DNA from: Defluviitaleaceae bacterium
GTDB lineage: Bacteria; Bacillota; Clostridia; Lachnospirales; UBA5962
Direction of reading: 5' to 3'
Length of the DNA: 36,912 bases
Assembly (NCBI GenBank): GCA_009787355.1
Contig: WRGD01000142.1
Coordinates: 1 to 36,912, forward strand
This document shows positions 17,074 to 25,503 of the stretch, piece after piece. Within the stretch, counting starts at the first letter, position 1, and the number at the start of each line of letters is the position of its first letter. The position numbers were made by a program, and so were the translations under genes. Under the pieces are notes generated by a model. That model saw only the letters and a list, made by a program, of their open reading frames with translations, did no database searches and was not told where the DNA came from.

Positions 17074-17506
17074 TAGAATCCCTTTTTAAAAAATCGATAT
17101 AATTTTGAAGTATAAAACAAGCTGATATTTGGTCTATAACAGGCTTTTGATTTTTTTTAGATATATTTGTTTCATTTAAAAAATTTTGTGCCATAACAGT
17201 TGTAAGTCTTTCATCCCAAAGAACAACTGGTATTCTTTTGAAATTTCTTATTAAACGTTCTTTAAATTCCATAGTTATTTCTGCACGCACACCAATAGAG
17301 TTATCCATATTTTTTGGAAAACCTAAAATAATCGTACCTATCTCATATTCTTTTAAAATTTCACCGATTTTTTTAATATACGGTTTTATTGTTAGCTCAT
17401 TCTTCCTTATTATGGTACTATATGGCATTGCTATATTTACAAAAGGGTCAGATATAGCAATGCCAATATTTTTATCTCCATAATCTATTCCTATTAAACG
17501 TTTCAT
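17066..17506 (-). CDS. yqgF: Putative Holliday junction resolvase / pre-16S rRNA nuclease (RuvX/YqgF)
   Basis: 146 residues with an RNase H-like fold: LIGIDYGDKNIGIAISDP at the N-terminus (catalytic Asp), IILGFPKNMDNSIG in the middle with the second site, and LWDERLTTVMAQ plus DQISACFILQNYID at the C-terminus. The family (YqgF, YrrK) is linked to 16S rRNA 5'-end processing and was earlier proposed as a Holliday junction resolvase. The start ATG 17506 overlaps the last base of ireB. The ireB-yqgF-DUF1292 order is classic for Firmicutes. Confidence 0.93.
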   Translation of the reverse strand: MKRLIGIDYGDKNIGIAISDPFVNIAMPYSTIIRKNELTIKPYIKKIGEILKEYEIGTIILGFPKNMDNSIGVRAEITMEFKERLIRNFKRIPVVLWDERLTTVMAQNFLNETNISKKNQKPVIDQISACFILQNYIDFLKRDSNE

Positions 17507-17769
17507 TAATTTTGTTCTATTTGTTGCCTTATATAACTTTGAACAATAACTTCCAAAATTTCGTCTCTTTCTATTTTTGATATAAGAGAACGGGCGTTGT
17601 TATGGCTTGTTATATATGTTGGGTCTCCAGAAAGAATATAACCAACTATTTGATTTATAGGATTATAACCCTTTTCAATAAGTGCATGATAAACTTCTAC
17701 TAGTATATCATCGTTTTTATTTTGCTCATTTTCCAGTGAGTTCATTTTTTGCGTTTGATTAATATCCAT
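17506..17769 (-). CDS. IreB family regulatory phosphoprotein
   Basis: 87 residues with the conserved DUF965/IreB core: [36 protein letters not shown]. In Enterococcus IreB is a small dimeric substrate of the Ser/Thr kinase IreK and modulates cephalosporin resistance; the phosphorylated threonines near the N-terminus are not clearly matched here. The start is ATG 17769 behind AGGAGG; an open stretch of 11 codons upstream (from 17802) is less likely because it covers that site. First gene of the operon with yqgF, DUF1292 and RNase J. Confidence 0.9.
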   Translation of the reverse strand: MDINQTQKMNSLENEQNKNDDILVEVYHALIEKGYNPINQIVGYILSGDPTYITSHNNARSLISKIERDEILEVIVQSYIRQQIEQN

Positions 17770-17802
17770 ATTTCCTCCTAAATAACGATTATAGCTAAAC
17801 AT

Positions 17803-17831
17803 ATTATAACATTTTAGTAATCTTTATGCAA
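17803..17831 (-). promoter_or_regulatory. Promoter of the ireB-yqgF-DUF1292-rnj operon
   Basis: On the minus strand TTGCAT (17831-17826), exactly 17 bp, then TATAAT (17808-17803), about 33 bp before the ireB start. A good sigma-A match. Confidence 0.8.
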
Positions 17832-17898
17832 GATACTATTAAAATAATCAGCTTTTTAAATTTTTCGTTTTAATATGGCAGTTAAAAACTTTCTTATA

Positions 17899-19203
17899 TT
17901 ATACAATTAATCCTATACCTTTTTGCGTATTATTTTGGGTTAATATAACATTTTTTATTTTGTTTTTTATAAGCTCATCGGTTTTAGATTCTATTTTTAT
18001 ATAATTTGTAGAATATCCTTCGTATATTCCATTTTCTGTTTCATTTTCAAATAGTACATTTAATTCTTTATTTATAAATTTTTGTAAAAAAGTATGCCTT
18101 AGTTCTCTTTCAATTTGTTTTAAAAGTTTTGCACGGTTTGCTTTTGATTGCGGGCTTATTTGTTCTTTGAAATTATAAGCTCTTGTGCCTTTTTTTGAAG
18201 AAAAAGGAAAAATATGCATAGATGCAAAACCTATTTCTTCTATGAAAGCTACTGTATTTGCAAAATCCATTTCGGTTTCTCCGGGGAAACCTACTATAAC
18301 ATCTGTTGTTAAACCTACATTTGGCATTACTTCTCTTAACATTTTAACAGAACGTTTAAATTCTGTTGTTGTATATTTTCTATTCATACTTTTTAAAATT
18401 TTATCACAACCACTTTGCAGAGAAAGATGAAAATGGTCGCATACTTTTGGCAATGTAGAAATTGTATTTAAGAATTTATCTGTTATAACCATTGGTTCTA
18501 TAGAACTTAATCTTATTCTTTCAATATTATCTATATTGTGTATTTCTTTTATTAGTTCTGCCAAAGTAGTATTTTTTAAATCTTTTCCGTAAGATGCGAT
18601 GTGTATACCAGTTAAAACTACTTCTTTATAGCCAGTAGCTGCAAGTTCTATAGCTTCATTTATAATATTTGTGAAATTTCTGCTTCTGTTATTACCACGA
18701 GAATATGGAATAATACAATAAGAGCAAAATTCGTTACATCCCTCTTGTATTTTTAAAAAAGCTCTAGTTTTTTCACCCATACTTTTAATTTTTAGTTCTT
18801 CAAATATTTTTTCGTATCTTATATTTTCTACATTTACATATGTTTCATTTTTTTCTATATCGTAATTTTCTACTATTTCTACTATATTGTTTCTATCTTT
18901 ATTACCTATTACAATATTTACTTCTTCCAAATCTGCTACATCTTCTGGGGCTGTTTGTGAATAACAACCAGCTGCTATAACTATTGCATTTGGATTTTTT
19001 GTTTTTGCACGTCTTATCATCTGTCTTGATTTTCTATCACCAAGACTTGTTACAGTACAAGTATTTATTAAATATATATCTGCAAAAGAAGAAAAGTCGT
19101 CTTCTATTTCGTAACCATTAGCACCAAACCTAGCAAGCATTGCTTTTGTATCGTAGTCATTAACTTTACAGCCCAGTGTTATACTTGCTACTTTCTTTCT
19201 CAT
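17899..19203 (-). CDS. mtaB: tRNA (t6A37) C2-methylthiotransferase MtaB
   Basis: 434 residues. The N-terminal UPF0004 domain has three cysteines for one Fe-S cluster (Cys12, Cys49 and Cys80), the radical SAM domain has CNEFCSYC (Cys156, 160 and 163), and a C-terminal TRAM-like domain ends the protein. The motifs SRGNNRSR and TGIHIASYGKDL identify the MtaB rather than the MiaB or RimO branch. It adds the 2-methylthio group to t6A37 to make ms2t6A, acting after the t6A pathway whose first enzyme is encoded at 7744. It starts 24 bases after glnS with AGGATG-type spacing and is likely co-transcribed with it. Confidence 0.92.
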   Translation of the reverse strand: MRKKVASITLGCKVNDYDTKAMLARFGANGYEIEDDFSSFADIYLINTCTVTSLGDRKSRQMIRRAKTKNPNAIVIAAGCYSQTAPEDVADLEEVNIVIGNKDRNNIVEIVENYDIEKNETYVNVENIRYEKIFEELKIKSMGEKTRAFLKIQEGCNEFCSYCIIPYSRGNNRSRNFTNIINEAIELAATGYKEVVLTGIHIASYGKDLKNTTLAELIKEIHNIDNIERIRLSSIEPMVITDKFLNTISTLPKVCDHFHLSLQSGCDKILKSMNRKYTTTEFKRSVKMLREVMPNVGLTTDVIVGFPGETEMDFANTVAFIEEIGFASMHIFPFSSKKGTRAYNFKEQISPQSKANRAKLLKQIERELRHTFLQKFINKELNVLFENETENGIYEGYSTNYIKIESKTDELIKNKIKNVILTQNNTQKGIGLIV

Positions 19204-19226
19204 TACATCCTCACACCTTTATTATT

Positions 19227-20837
19227 TTAATATGAACTTTTAAGGTTTACGATGCAGTTATACACAGGATTATCTTTTGTATAATTAACATTATCTTTTA
19301 CAAAATAACCATGTCTTATAAACTGGAATCTATTACATTCAAAATTTTCTATACTAGTTTCTACAAGTGCTTTCACCGTTCTTATAGATTCTTTATTAAA
19401 ATTACCATTTTCATCTGTCAAATTTTCATAAAAATTAAGAGTAGATTCTATAGCACCTGCCGCTACCCAATGTATAGTTCCTTTTACTTTTCTTGCGTTA
19501 AACCCAGAGCCACTAAGTGTTAGAGCATCATATGTGCAGTTTAACTGAATTACTTTTCCATTCTCATCTTTTATTACTTCATTACATTTAATAAAATAAG
19601 CACCTTTTAGTCTAACTTCTGTACCCAGTGATAATCTACGAAATTTTTTAGGAGGATTTTCCATGAAATCTTGAGATTCTATATATAATTCTTTTCCGAA
19701 ACTAACTGTTCTAATGCCCATATCTACTTCCGAATTGTTTTCTATCCTAAGACTTTGAATTTCATTTTCTGGATAATTTGTTATAACAACTTTTATAGGG
19801 TCTATAACTGCCATAATAGAGGGAACTTGTTTTTTTAATGTATTTCTTGCAAAATGAAAAAGTAGAGAAATATCTATAACAGAATCAGATTTTGAAATAC
19901 CAGTATTATTACAAAATTCTTTTATTATTTCTGCTGTATAACCACGTCTACGAAGACCTTTTATAGTTGGTAATCTTGGGTCATCCCAACCACTTACAAG
20001 ACCATCATCTACCATTTTTTTCAAATATCTTTTTCCCATTATTGTATTACTTATTTGCATTTTTGCAAATTCTATTTGTCTTGGTTTGTTTTCAAAACCT
20101 ACATTTTCTACAAACCAATTATAGAGTGGTCTATTGTTTTCAAATTCTATAGAACAAAGAGAATGTGTTATTCCCTCTATTGCATCTTCTAGTGGATGAG
20201 CATAGTCGTACATTGGATAAATACACCATTTATTTTCTGTTCTATAATGATTAGTATGGGAAATCCTATATATAACAGGGTCTCTCATAGATATGTTTGG
20301 ACTTGTCATATCTATCTTTGCTCTTAGAGTTTTTTCGCCATCTTTGTATTTTCCGTCTTTCATTTCTAAAAAAAGTTTTAAATTTTCTTCTATACTTCTA
20401 TTTCTATAGGGGCTTTCTACTCCAGACTCTGTAAAAGTACCACGATAATTTTGCATTTCTTCTGGGCTTAAATCACACACGAAAGCAAGCTCTTTTTTAA
20501 TTAAAACAATTGCATATTCGAATAATTTGTCGAAATAATCACTTGCAAAAAAAAGTCTGTCGTCGTAATCTGCACCAAGCCATTTTACATCTTCTATTAT
20601 AGATTCTACATATTCCATACTCTCTTTTGCTGGATTTGTATCATCAAAACGTAAATTAAAAGTACCACCGTATTGTTTTGCCAAACTGTAGTTAAGATTT
20701 ATACTTTTTGCATGACCAATATGAAGATGTCCATTTGGTTCTGGTGGAAATCGTGTAGCTAATTTTGAAGTATCTTGTAAATCTTCTTCTATAAACTCTT
20801 GTATAAAATTTTTGAATTGTTCTTTAGGTTCTTCCAT
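19227..20837 (-). CDS. glnS: Glutaminyl-tRNA synthetase
   Basis: 536 residues. Class I features are RFPPEPNGHLHIGHAKS (HIGH at 39-42), RFDDTNPAKE, the GWDDPRLPTIKGLRRRGYT segment and a C-terminal two-barrel anticodon domain. The KMSKS position reads IMGKR (near residue 268), with Gly for the usual Ser. It charges tRNA-Gln directly, unlike the Glu-tRNA/GatCAB route used by most Firmicutes; GlnRS occurs in parts of the Clostridia. The start is ATG 20837 with AAAGGAG upstream. No T-box leader is seen. Its promoter is at 20917-20944. Confidence 0.95.
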   Translation of the reverse strand: MEEPKEQFKNFIQEFIEEDLQDTSKLATRFPPEPNGHLHIGHAKSINLNYSLAKQYGGTFNLRFDDTNPAKESMEYVESIIEDVKWLGADYDDRLFFASDYFDKLFEYAIVLIKKELAFVCDLSPEEMQNYRGTFTESGVESPYRNRSIEENLKLFLEMKDGKYKDGEKTLRAKIDMTSPNISMRDPVIYRISHTNHYRTENKWCIYPMYDYAHPLEDAIEGITHSLCSIEFENNRPLYNWFVENVGFENKPRQIEFAKMQISNTIMGKRYLKKMVDDGLVSGWDDPRLPTIKGLRRRGYTAEIIKEFCNNTGISKSDSVIDISLLFHFARNTLKKQVPSIMAVIDPIKVVITNYPENEIQSLRIENNSEVDMGIRTVSFGKELYIESQDFMENPPKKFRRLSLGTEVRLKGAYFIKCNEVIKDENGKVIQLNCTYDALTLSGSGFNARKVKGTIHWVAAGAIESTLNFYENLTDENGNFNKESIRTVKALVETSIENFECNRFQFIRHGYFVKDNVNYTKDNPVYNCIVNLKSSY

Positions 20838-20916
20838 AAATATACGAACTCCTTTGTTTAAATTAATTCACGAATCAAGAAATATTTATGATTTTTTTTA
20901 GTTACATATTTATCTT

Positions 20917-20944
20917 AGTATATCATAAAAAATTTTTTTATCAA
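20917..20944 (-). promoter_or_regulatory. Promoter of glnS-mtaB
   Basis: On the minus strand TTGATA (20944-20939), 16 bp, then TATACT (20922-20917). The start point would be near 20910, giving a 5' leader of about 70 nt. Confidence 0.6.
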
Positions 20945-20961
20945 ATCTAATATGCATTATA

Positions 20962-21006
20962 TTTGTTCTAGATATCTAAAAAATTTTGTTCTAGATATCT
21001 AAAAAA
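20962..21006. repeat. Two 22-bp direct repeats with palindromic core
   Basis: TTTGTTCTAGATATCTAAAA plus two further A bases occurs at 20962-20983 and again at 20985-21006, a period of 23 bp. Each copy contains the palindrome TAGATATCTA. The repeats end 18 bp upstream of the glnS -35 box, so they could be a regulator site or a local duplication. Confidence 0.75.
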
Positions 21007-21041
21007 TAAAACACAGAAAAAATCTCCATAAAAAAATAATA

Positions 21042-21073
21042 AAAAAAGATATGGACTTTTCCATATCTTTTTT
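21042..21073 (-). terminator. Terminator of the peptide-binding lipoprotein gene
   Basis: Perfect 14-bp arms (AAAAAAGATATGGA at 21042-21055, TCCATATCTTTTTT at 21060-21073) with a four-base loop lie just past the lipoprotein stop on the minus strand, with a T run in the transcript. Confidence 0.85.
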
Positions 21074-21079
21074 CTTTTT

Positions 21080-22666
21080 CTAATTCAAAATACGTGCTTC
21101 GTGAAATTGAGGCACAATATTTGGATGTTGTAGTATTCCTTGTATTCCGTTGTAAGCAAGTGTTGCTATTGGGTGATATAAATATATCATTGGTGCTTCT
21201 GTAACTAATATTTGTTGTACCTGTGCATATAATTCATTTCTGTAGTTTTGGTCCGAAGATGCCCTAGCTCTCTCAAGCAAACTATCTACAGTAGGGTTGC
21301 TATAAAAAGTTCGATTTCCAGCAGCTCCATGCATACTTGTATGAAAAAGAGGATATAAGCCATAATCAGCATCCCCAGTGAAAGCTGTCCATCCTAAAAC
21401 AAACAACTCATGATTACCATTATTTGTGAAATCCTGAAAAGCTCCAAATTCCATTTGTACTATTTGTAAATCGATTCCTATCTCTGCAAGCTGATATTGT
21501 GCAAGTTCTGCTATTCTACTATGTTCACTATTAGACGTATGAATCGTAGCCCCAAACCCGTTTGGGAAACCAGCTTGTTCAAGTAAAGTCTTAGCTTCTT
21601 CCAAATTTTGATCAAGCTGTATTAAATCTATAGTTGAACCTGCAACAAGTGGAGATAAAGGACTCCTTGCTACTATTCCTTGACCCTCTATAATTGCATA
21701 TACAAAATCATCTTTATTTATTGCCATACTCATTGCTTGCCTTACTCTTATATCATTAAATGGTTCTATATTCGTATTAAAACCGATATATGTTAAATTG
21801 CTACCTTGAGTTTGAAATGGATTTAAAGTAGGACTTAAATTTATGTTTGTAACATCGGATGCAGATGCAACAGATGCATGTGCTTCTCCAGATTCTACCA
21901 TTAATAAACGTACTGTTGTATCTGGAACTACACGAAATAAAAGACTATCTATATAAGGTCTTGCTCTCCAATGGTTGTCGAATGCTACAAATCTTGTGTA
22001 TTCTCCAGCTACCATTTCATAAAAAGAAAATGGTCCTGTTCCCACAGGATTATCACGAACAAGAACACCACCATTTCTCTCTATTTCTATAGCTGTTGGT
22101 GAAATAATAAGTGCTACCATAGCAGCTAAATGTGCTGGCAAAGGACTAAATGGAAAATTTAAATGTAAATGAATTGTATAATCGTCTATTATTTCTGTTT
22201 CATTTATCATTTCTATAATAAATGCTCCAGCGTGTCCAGCCAATGGGTCTAAAAGTCTATCAAAAGAAGTTTTTACAGCATATGCATTAAAAGGAGTACC
22301 ATCATGAAAAACAACGCCACGTCTCAAATTGAATTGCCAAACTGTATCACTTATCATTTCCCAAGACTCTGCTAAAAGTGGAGTTAAATTTCCATCTGCA
22401 TCGAAAGCTGTTAAACCTTCGTATATAGAGCGATTTGCTTGTGCAGAAGCTCCATCATTTTGCAAATGTGGGTCAAAACTATTTGGAGAATTTGCTTGTA
22501 GAAAAATAAGTTCGCCACCAAAATTTGTAGATTCAGATAAGGTATTTGATTGTGCGTTTTGATTATCATTAGGACTTGCATTGTAATTATTTGTATCGTT
22601 ATTTGATACGTTACCACAGGCTACTAAAAATAATGTAAATATAGTTGTTAAGAATGTTTTTTTCAC
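21080..22666 (-). CDS. Oligopeptide/dipeptide ABC transporter substrate-binding lipoprotein
   Basis: 528 residues. A lipoprotein signal peptide (MKKTFLTTIFTLFLVACGN, lipobox Cys near residue 17) is followed by an Asn-rich linker and a family 5 solute-binding domain: SFDPHLQNDGASAQANRSIYEG, ESWEMISDTVWQFNLRRGVVFHDG and DNPVGTGPFSF. It would be anchored on the outer face of the membrane and bind peptides, glutathione or a similar ligand. No permease or ATPase lies nearby, so it is an orphan that must use a transporter encoded elsewhere. The start is GTG 22666, seven bases from AAAGGAG. Its codon use is slightly richer than the neighbours and matches a highly expressed surface protein. Confidence 0.9.
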   Translation of the reverse strand: MKKTFLTTIFTLFLVACGNVSNNDTNNYNASPNDNQNAQSNTLSESTNFGGELIFLQANSPNSFDPHLQNDGASAQANRSIYEGLTAFDADGNLTPLLAESWEMISDTVWQFNLRRGVVFHDGTPFNAYAVKTSFDRLLDPLAGHAGAFIIEMINETEIIDDYTIHLHLNFPFSPLPAHLAAMVALIISPTAIEIERNGGVLVRDNPVGTGPFSFYEMVAGEYTRFVAFDNHWRARPYIDSLLFRVVPDTTVRLLMVESGEAHASVASASDVTNINLSPTLNPFQTQGSNLTYIGFNTNIEPFNDIRVRQAMSMAINKDDFVYAIIEGQGIVARSPLSPLVAGSTIDLIQLDQNLEEAKTLLEQAGFPNGFGATIHTSNSEHSRIAELAQYQLAEIGIDLQIVQMEFGAFQDFTNNGNHELFVLGWTAFTGDADYGLYPLFHTSMHGAAGNRTFYSNPTVDSLLERARASSDQNYRNELYAQVQQILVTEAPMIYLYHPIATLAYNGIQGILQHPNIVPQFHEARILN

Positions 22667-22723
22667 TTATTTTCTCCTTTTACAAAAAATATATGTGTAC
22701 TATGTAATGACATATAATTAATA

Positions 22724-22751
22724 ATTATAGCATGGTTTACATATATGTCAA
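22724..22751 (-). promoter_or_regulatory. Promoter of the lipoprotein gene
   Basis: On the minus strand TTGACA (22751-22746), 16 bp, TATAAT (22729-22724): both hexamers match consensus. The start point falls near 22717, giving a leader of about 50 nt before GTG 22666. Confidence 0.82.
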
Positions 22752-22766
22752 CACAGTAAACATATT

Positions 22767-22779
22767 TGGTCATGTATCA
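22767..22779 (-). promoter_or_regulatory. Shared upstream motif, copy 1 (lipoprotein gene)
   Basis: TGATACATGACCA read on the minus strand, 37 nt upstream of the -10 box and 100 nt before the start codon of the lipoprotein gene. Same orientation relative to its gene as copies 2 and 3. Confidence 0.55.
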
Positions 22780-22865
22780 AAATAGTTGTTTCTAAAATTT
22801 ACAACGATATATATACTTTGTTTTACTAATTTATAAATACATTAAGTTTTATCAATATACTATTC

Positions 22866-22878
22866 TGATACATGACCA
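22866..22878 (+). promoter_or_regulatory. Shared upstream motif, copy 2 (wecB)
   Basis: TGATACATGACCA on the plus strand, 37 nt upstream of TATAAT (22916-22921) and 105 nt before wecB. The wecB promoter has no recognisable -35 hexamer, which would suit an activator-dependent promoter. Confidence 0.55.
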
Positions 22879-22983
22879 ATATTTGAATTATAAATATTAC
22901 TGTACTTTTATATGTTATAATATAATAGCTTAAAATTAACAAAAATCTAATAGCATATTCTTTGTTTAAAGAAAGAGAGAGAC

Positions 22984-24135
22984 ATGAATAAAAAACTAAA
23001 AATTGCAATAGTTTTTGGTACTAGACCAGAGGCTATAAAAATGGCACCTTTAATAAAAGCATTAGAAAATGAAAAAAATTTAGAGCCATTAGTTATTGTA
23101 ACAGGGCAACACAGAAAACAGTTAGACCAAGTTCTTTTATCTTTTAACATATTACCAAAATACGATTTAAACATAATGAAAGAAAATCAAACGCTTATAG
23201 ATATTAGTACAAGAACGTTAAGCTCTTTAGACACTATTTTAAAAAAAGAAATCCCAGACCTAGTATTAGTACATGGAGATACAACAACATCTTTTGTAGC
23301 TGCACTATGTGCATTTTACAACAATTTACCTATTGGACATGTAGAAGCTGGTCTTAGAAGTTTTAATAAAAAAGAACCATACCCAGAAGAAGCAAACAGA
23401 AAATTAATTTCTACTATTGCCGATTTACATTTTGCCCCTACATCTTTATCCAAACAAAATTTGATAAAAGAAAATATAACAGAAAATATTTTCGTAACAG
23501 GAAATACAGCTATAGATGCTATTTCATATACAGAAAATTATATTTTTGAAAACAAAGATATAAACAAATTAAATTTTGAAAAAAAGATAATTCTAATAAC
23601 AGCACATAGGAGAGAAAATTTAGGAGAACCATTAGAAGATATTTGTAAAGCGATTTTAGAATTAGCTAAAAAATATAAAAATATATATTTTGTATACCCA
23701 ATGCACCAAAATCCAAAAATAAGGGATAAAATTTTTAGCATTTTTACAGAAATTGTTTTAAATGAGTGTAAAAATATTATTTTAACAGATTCGATATCTA
23801 CAAAAGATATGCATAATTTACTAAATAGAACATATATAGTTTTAACAGATTCAGGAGGATTACAAGAAGAAGCTCCTTTTTTTAATGTTCCTGTATTAGT
23901 ATTAAGAAATGTTACAGAAAGACCCGAAGGAATAGATTCTGGAGTTTTGAAAATAGTTGGAACAAATAAAGAAAATATAATCAAAAATACTTGCAATTTG
24001 CTTGAAAATAAAGAAGAATATGAAAATATGAAAAGTAGCAAAAATCCATATGGAGATGGTAATGCTGCTACAAGAATAGCAGAATTTATAAAATATTATT
24101 TTGGATTAATCCATAATAAGCCATGTGAGTTTTAA
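22984..24135 (+). CDS. wecB: UDP-N-acetylglucosamine 2-epimerase (non-hydrolysing)
   Basis: 383 residues of the GT-B fold. Motifs in order are FGTRPEAIKMAPLIKAL, VHGDTTTSF, GHVEAGLRSF, PYPEEANRKLIS, ITAHRREN, LTDSGGLQEEAP and ERPEGIDSG. The enzyme interconverts UDP-GlcNAc and UDP-ManNAc; ManNAc feeds teichoic-acid linkage units or capsule. It starts at ATG 22984 after AAAGAAAGAGAGAG, a purine-rich but non-canonical ribosome site. Base composition is more AT-rich than the neighbouring lipoprotein gene. It pairs functionally with the WecA/TagO-like enzyme at 9896. A separate promoter for the atp operon follows. Confidence 0.95.
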   Translation: MNKKLKIAIVFGTRPEAIKMAPLIKALENEKNLEPLVIVTGQHRKQLDQVLLSFNILPKYDLNIMKENQTLIDISTRTLSSLDTILKKEIPDLVLVHGDTTTSFVAALCAFYNNLPIGHVEAGLRSFNKKEPYPEEANRKLISTIADLHFAPTSLSKQNLIKENITENIFVTGNTAIDAISYTENYIFENKDINKLNFEKKIILITAHRRENLGEPLEDICKAILELAKKYKNIYFVYPMHQNPKIRDKIFSIFTEIVLNECKNIILTDSISTKDMHNLLNRTYIVLTDSGGLQEEAPFFNVPVLVLRNVTERPEGIDSGVLKIVGTNKENIIKNTCNLLENKEEYENMKSSKNPYGDGNAATRIAEFIKYYFGLIHNKPCEF

Positions 24136-24166
24136 TAATTTTTTATAAAAACATTACAGAAACTAC

Positions 24167-24195
24167 TTGAAAAAAAATAAAAACTAATGTAAAAT
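24167..24195 (+). promoter_or_regulatory. Promoter of the atp operon
   Basis: TTGAAA (24167-24172), 17 bp, TAAAAT (24190-24195), about 90 bp before atpI. A well-spaced sigma-A promoter. Confidence 0.65.
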
Positions 24196-24285
24196 GTCAT
24201 TTAATATTGCTTTTCTTATTTTCAAAAGTTTGTTAAAGAAAGATAGTCGAAATGCAAAAAAATTTGGACAGATTGTAGGTGGATT

Positions 24286-24657
24286 GTGATAAAACTTTCG
24301 CAGTTGTCAAAAAAAATGATAATCATAATGCTTATCATAGCTCTTATAGGAGCTATTTTTTCGGTTTTTTTATTTTTTGATTATTGGATAAACGTTCTAT
24401 ATGGTATATTTGCAGGTACTTTAATAAGTATTTTAAGATTTTTATCTATAGAAAAATCGGTAGAAAAATCTATAACACTAAATAGTGAAAAAGCAAGATT
24501 TCACTCTAGTTTAACTGCAACTGGTAGGCTTTTTGCAACACTTATATTAATTACTGTTTTGGCATTTTTTCATCCTTACATAAATTTGTTTGGTGTTGGT
24601 TTTGGAGTTTTAAATATGCAAATTTCTGTGTATATTTCTAAGCTGTTTAAAAAATAA
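24286..24657 (+). CDS. atpI: ATP synthase subunit I (AtpI-like)
   Basis: 123 residues with four hydrophobic segments in two hairpins, the size and topology of AtpI, which helps assemble the c-ring and has been linked to Mg2+ handling. The sequence is diverged, so the call rests mainly on position directly before atpB and topology. The start is GTG 24286 behind AGGTGG. The 119-bp gap to atpB is AT-rich with a short palindromic stretch (TTTAATTATATTTAATTAAA) and no promoter I can defend. Confidence 0.8.
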   Translation: MIKLSQLSKKMIIIMLIIALIGAIFSVFLFFDYWINVLYGIFAGTLISILRFLSIEKSVEKSITLNSEKARFHSSLTATGRLFATLILITVLAFFHPYINLFGVGFGVLNMQISVYISKLFKK

Positions 24658-24776
24658 TAAATCAAGATGTCTTTGTTTAATTATATTTAATTAAATACTA
24701 AAAATATTTTAAAATATGAGATGCTTCTTTTGAAAATAGAAAATTTGCTTATAGAGTAAGAAAGGAGGGGAATGAA

Positions 24777-25457
24777 ATGGATTTTGAAAATAGAGTAGTT
24801 ACTTCATTTCAACTTTTTGGACAAGAAGTTTGGATAACACAAACTCAAACAAGTACATGGTTAGTTATGATTGTACTTATCCTCATAGCATTATATGTTA
24901 GGGCTACTCTAAAAAAATTTGCCGAAGTACCAGAAAACAGGAAACAAAATATTATAGAAGCTATAATAGAAGTATTTGATAACTTTGTAAAAAGCGTTAT
25001 GGGCGAAGAAAATAGAAAATATGCTGGTTGGTTTTTTGGAGTTTTTGTATATATAATATCAGCCAACTTTAGTGGTCTTTTTGGTGTAAGACCACCTACA
25101 GCAGATATAGCTGCAACTTTAGCACTTAGTATTACAACATTTTTAGTTGTTACAGGCTCTGCTATAGTAAAAGCACCAAAGGAATATTTTAAGGGTTTAT
25201 TACAACCTTTTCCCGTTTTTTTACCTATGAACCTTTTTAGTGAATTTTCAATAGTAATATCACTAGCTTTTCGTCTTTTTGGTAACATACTATCCGGTCT
25301 CGTTATAACATCTATATTGTACTATTTAGTAGCTTGGCCCGTAGTTGTACTTGGCTTATTTGCTCCAATACATGCATATTTTGATATATTCGCAGGAGCT
25401 ATGCAAGCATTAATTTTTACAATGCTTAGTATGATATTTGTAAAAAATAAAATATAA
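24777..25457 (+). CDS. atpB: ATP synthase Fo subunit a
   Basis: 226 residues, five to six membrane helices. The essential arginine is Arg166 in SLAFRLFGN, in the helix facing the c-ring; the following HAYFDIFAGAMQALIFTMLSMIF helix is also conserved. It forms the two ion half-channels. The start is ATG 24777, ten bases after AAAGGAGGGG; an ATG five bases earlier is out of frame and short-lived. Its partner c subunit carries Na+ ligands, so the half-channels are predicted to carry Na+. Confidence 0.95.
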   Translation: MDFENRVVTSFQLFGQEVWITQTQTSTWLVMIVLILIALYVRATLKKFAEVPENRKQNIIEAIIEVFDNFVKSVMGEENRKYAGWFFGVFVYIISANFSGLFGVRPPTADIAATLALSITTFLVVTGSAIVKAPKEYFKGLLQPFPVFLPMNLFSEFSIVISLAFRLFGNILSGLVITSILYYLVAWPVVVLGLFAPIHAYFDIFAGAMQALIFTMLSMIFVKNKI

Positions 25458-25503
25458 ATATCAAAAAATATAAATAACTTAATCTTTGGAGGATTTTTAT
25501 AAA

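Larger units (their letters stand above)
22667..22983. promoter_or_regulatory. Divergent control region between lipoprotein gene and wecB
   Basis: 317 bp without a gene. It holds the minus-strand promoter at 22724-22751, two inverted copies of TGATACATGACCA (22767-22779 and 22866-22878), a GTTTAC/GTAAAC inverted repeat at 22735-22761 overlapping the minus-strand -35 region, and the plus-strand -10 TATAAT at 22916-22921. I see no RNA gene. Confidence 0.6.

Noticed and set aside
20838-20916. T-box riboswitch before glnS
   Set aside because: The leader is only about 70 nt and lacks the T-box sequence and an attenuator hairpin.
22763-22882. Inverted copies of TGATACATGACCA as the ends of a 113-bp miniature transposon with a TAT target duplication
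   Set aside because: Each copy is explained better as a promoter element of one of two divergent genes with the same 37-nt spacing, and a three-base AT duplication is weak evidence. A genome-wide count would settle it.
23538-24041. 167-codon ORF opposite wecB
   Set aside because: Antisense shadow of a clearly conserved gene, without a ribosome site or family.
24845-25288. 147-codon ORF opposite atpB
   Set aside because: Shadow frame; atpB is unmistakable and no start site supports the antisense frame.
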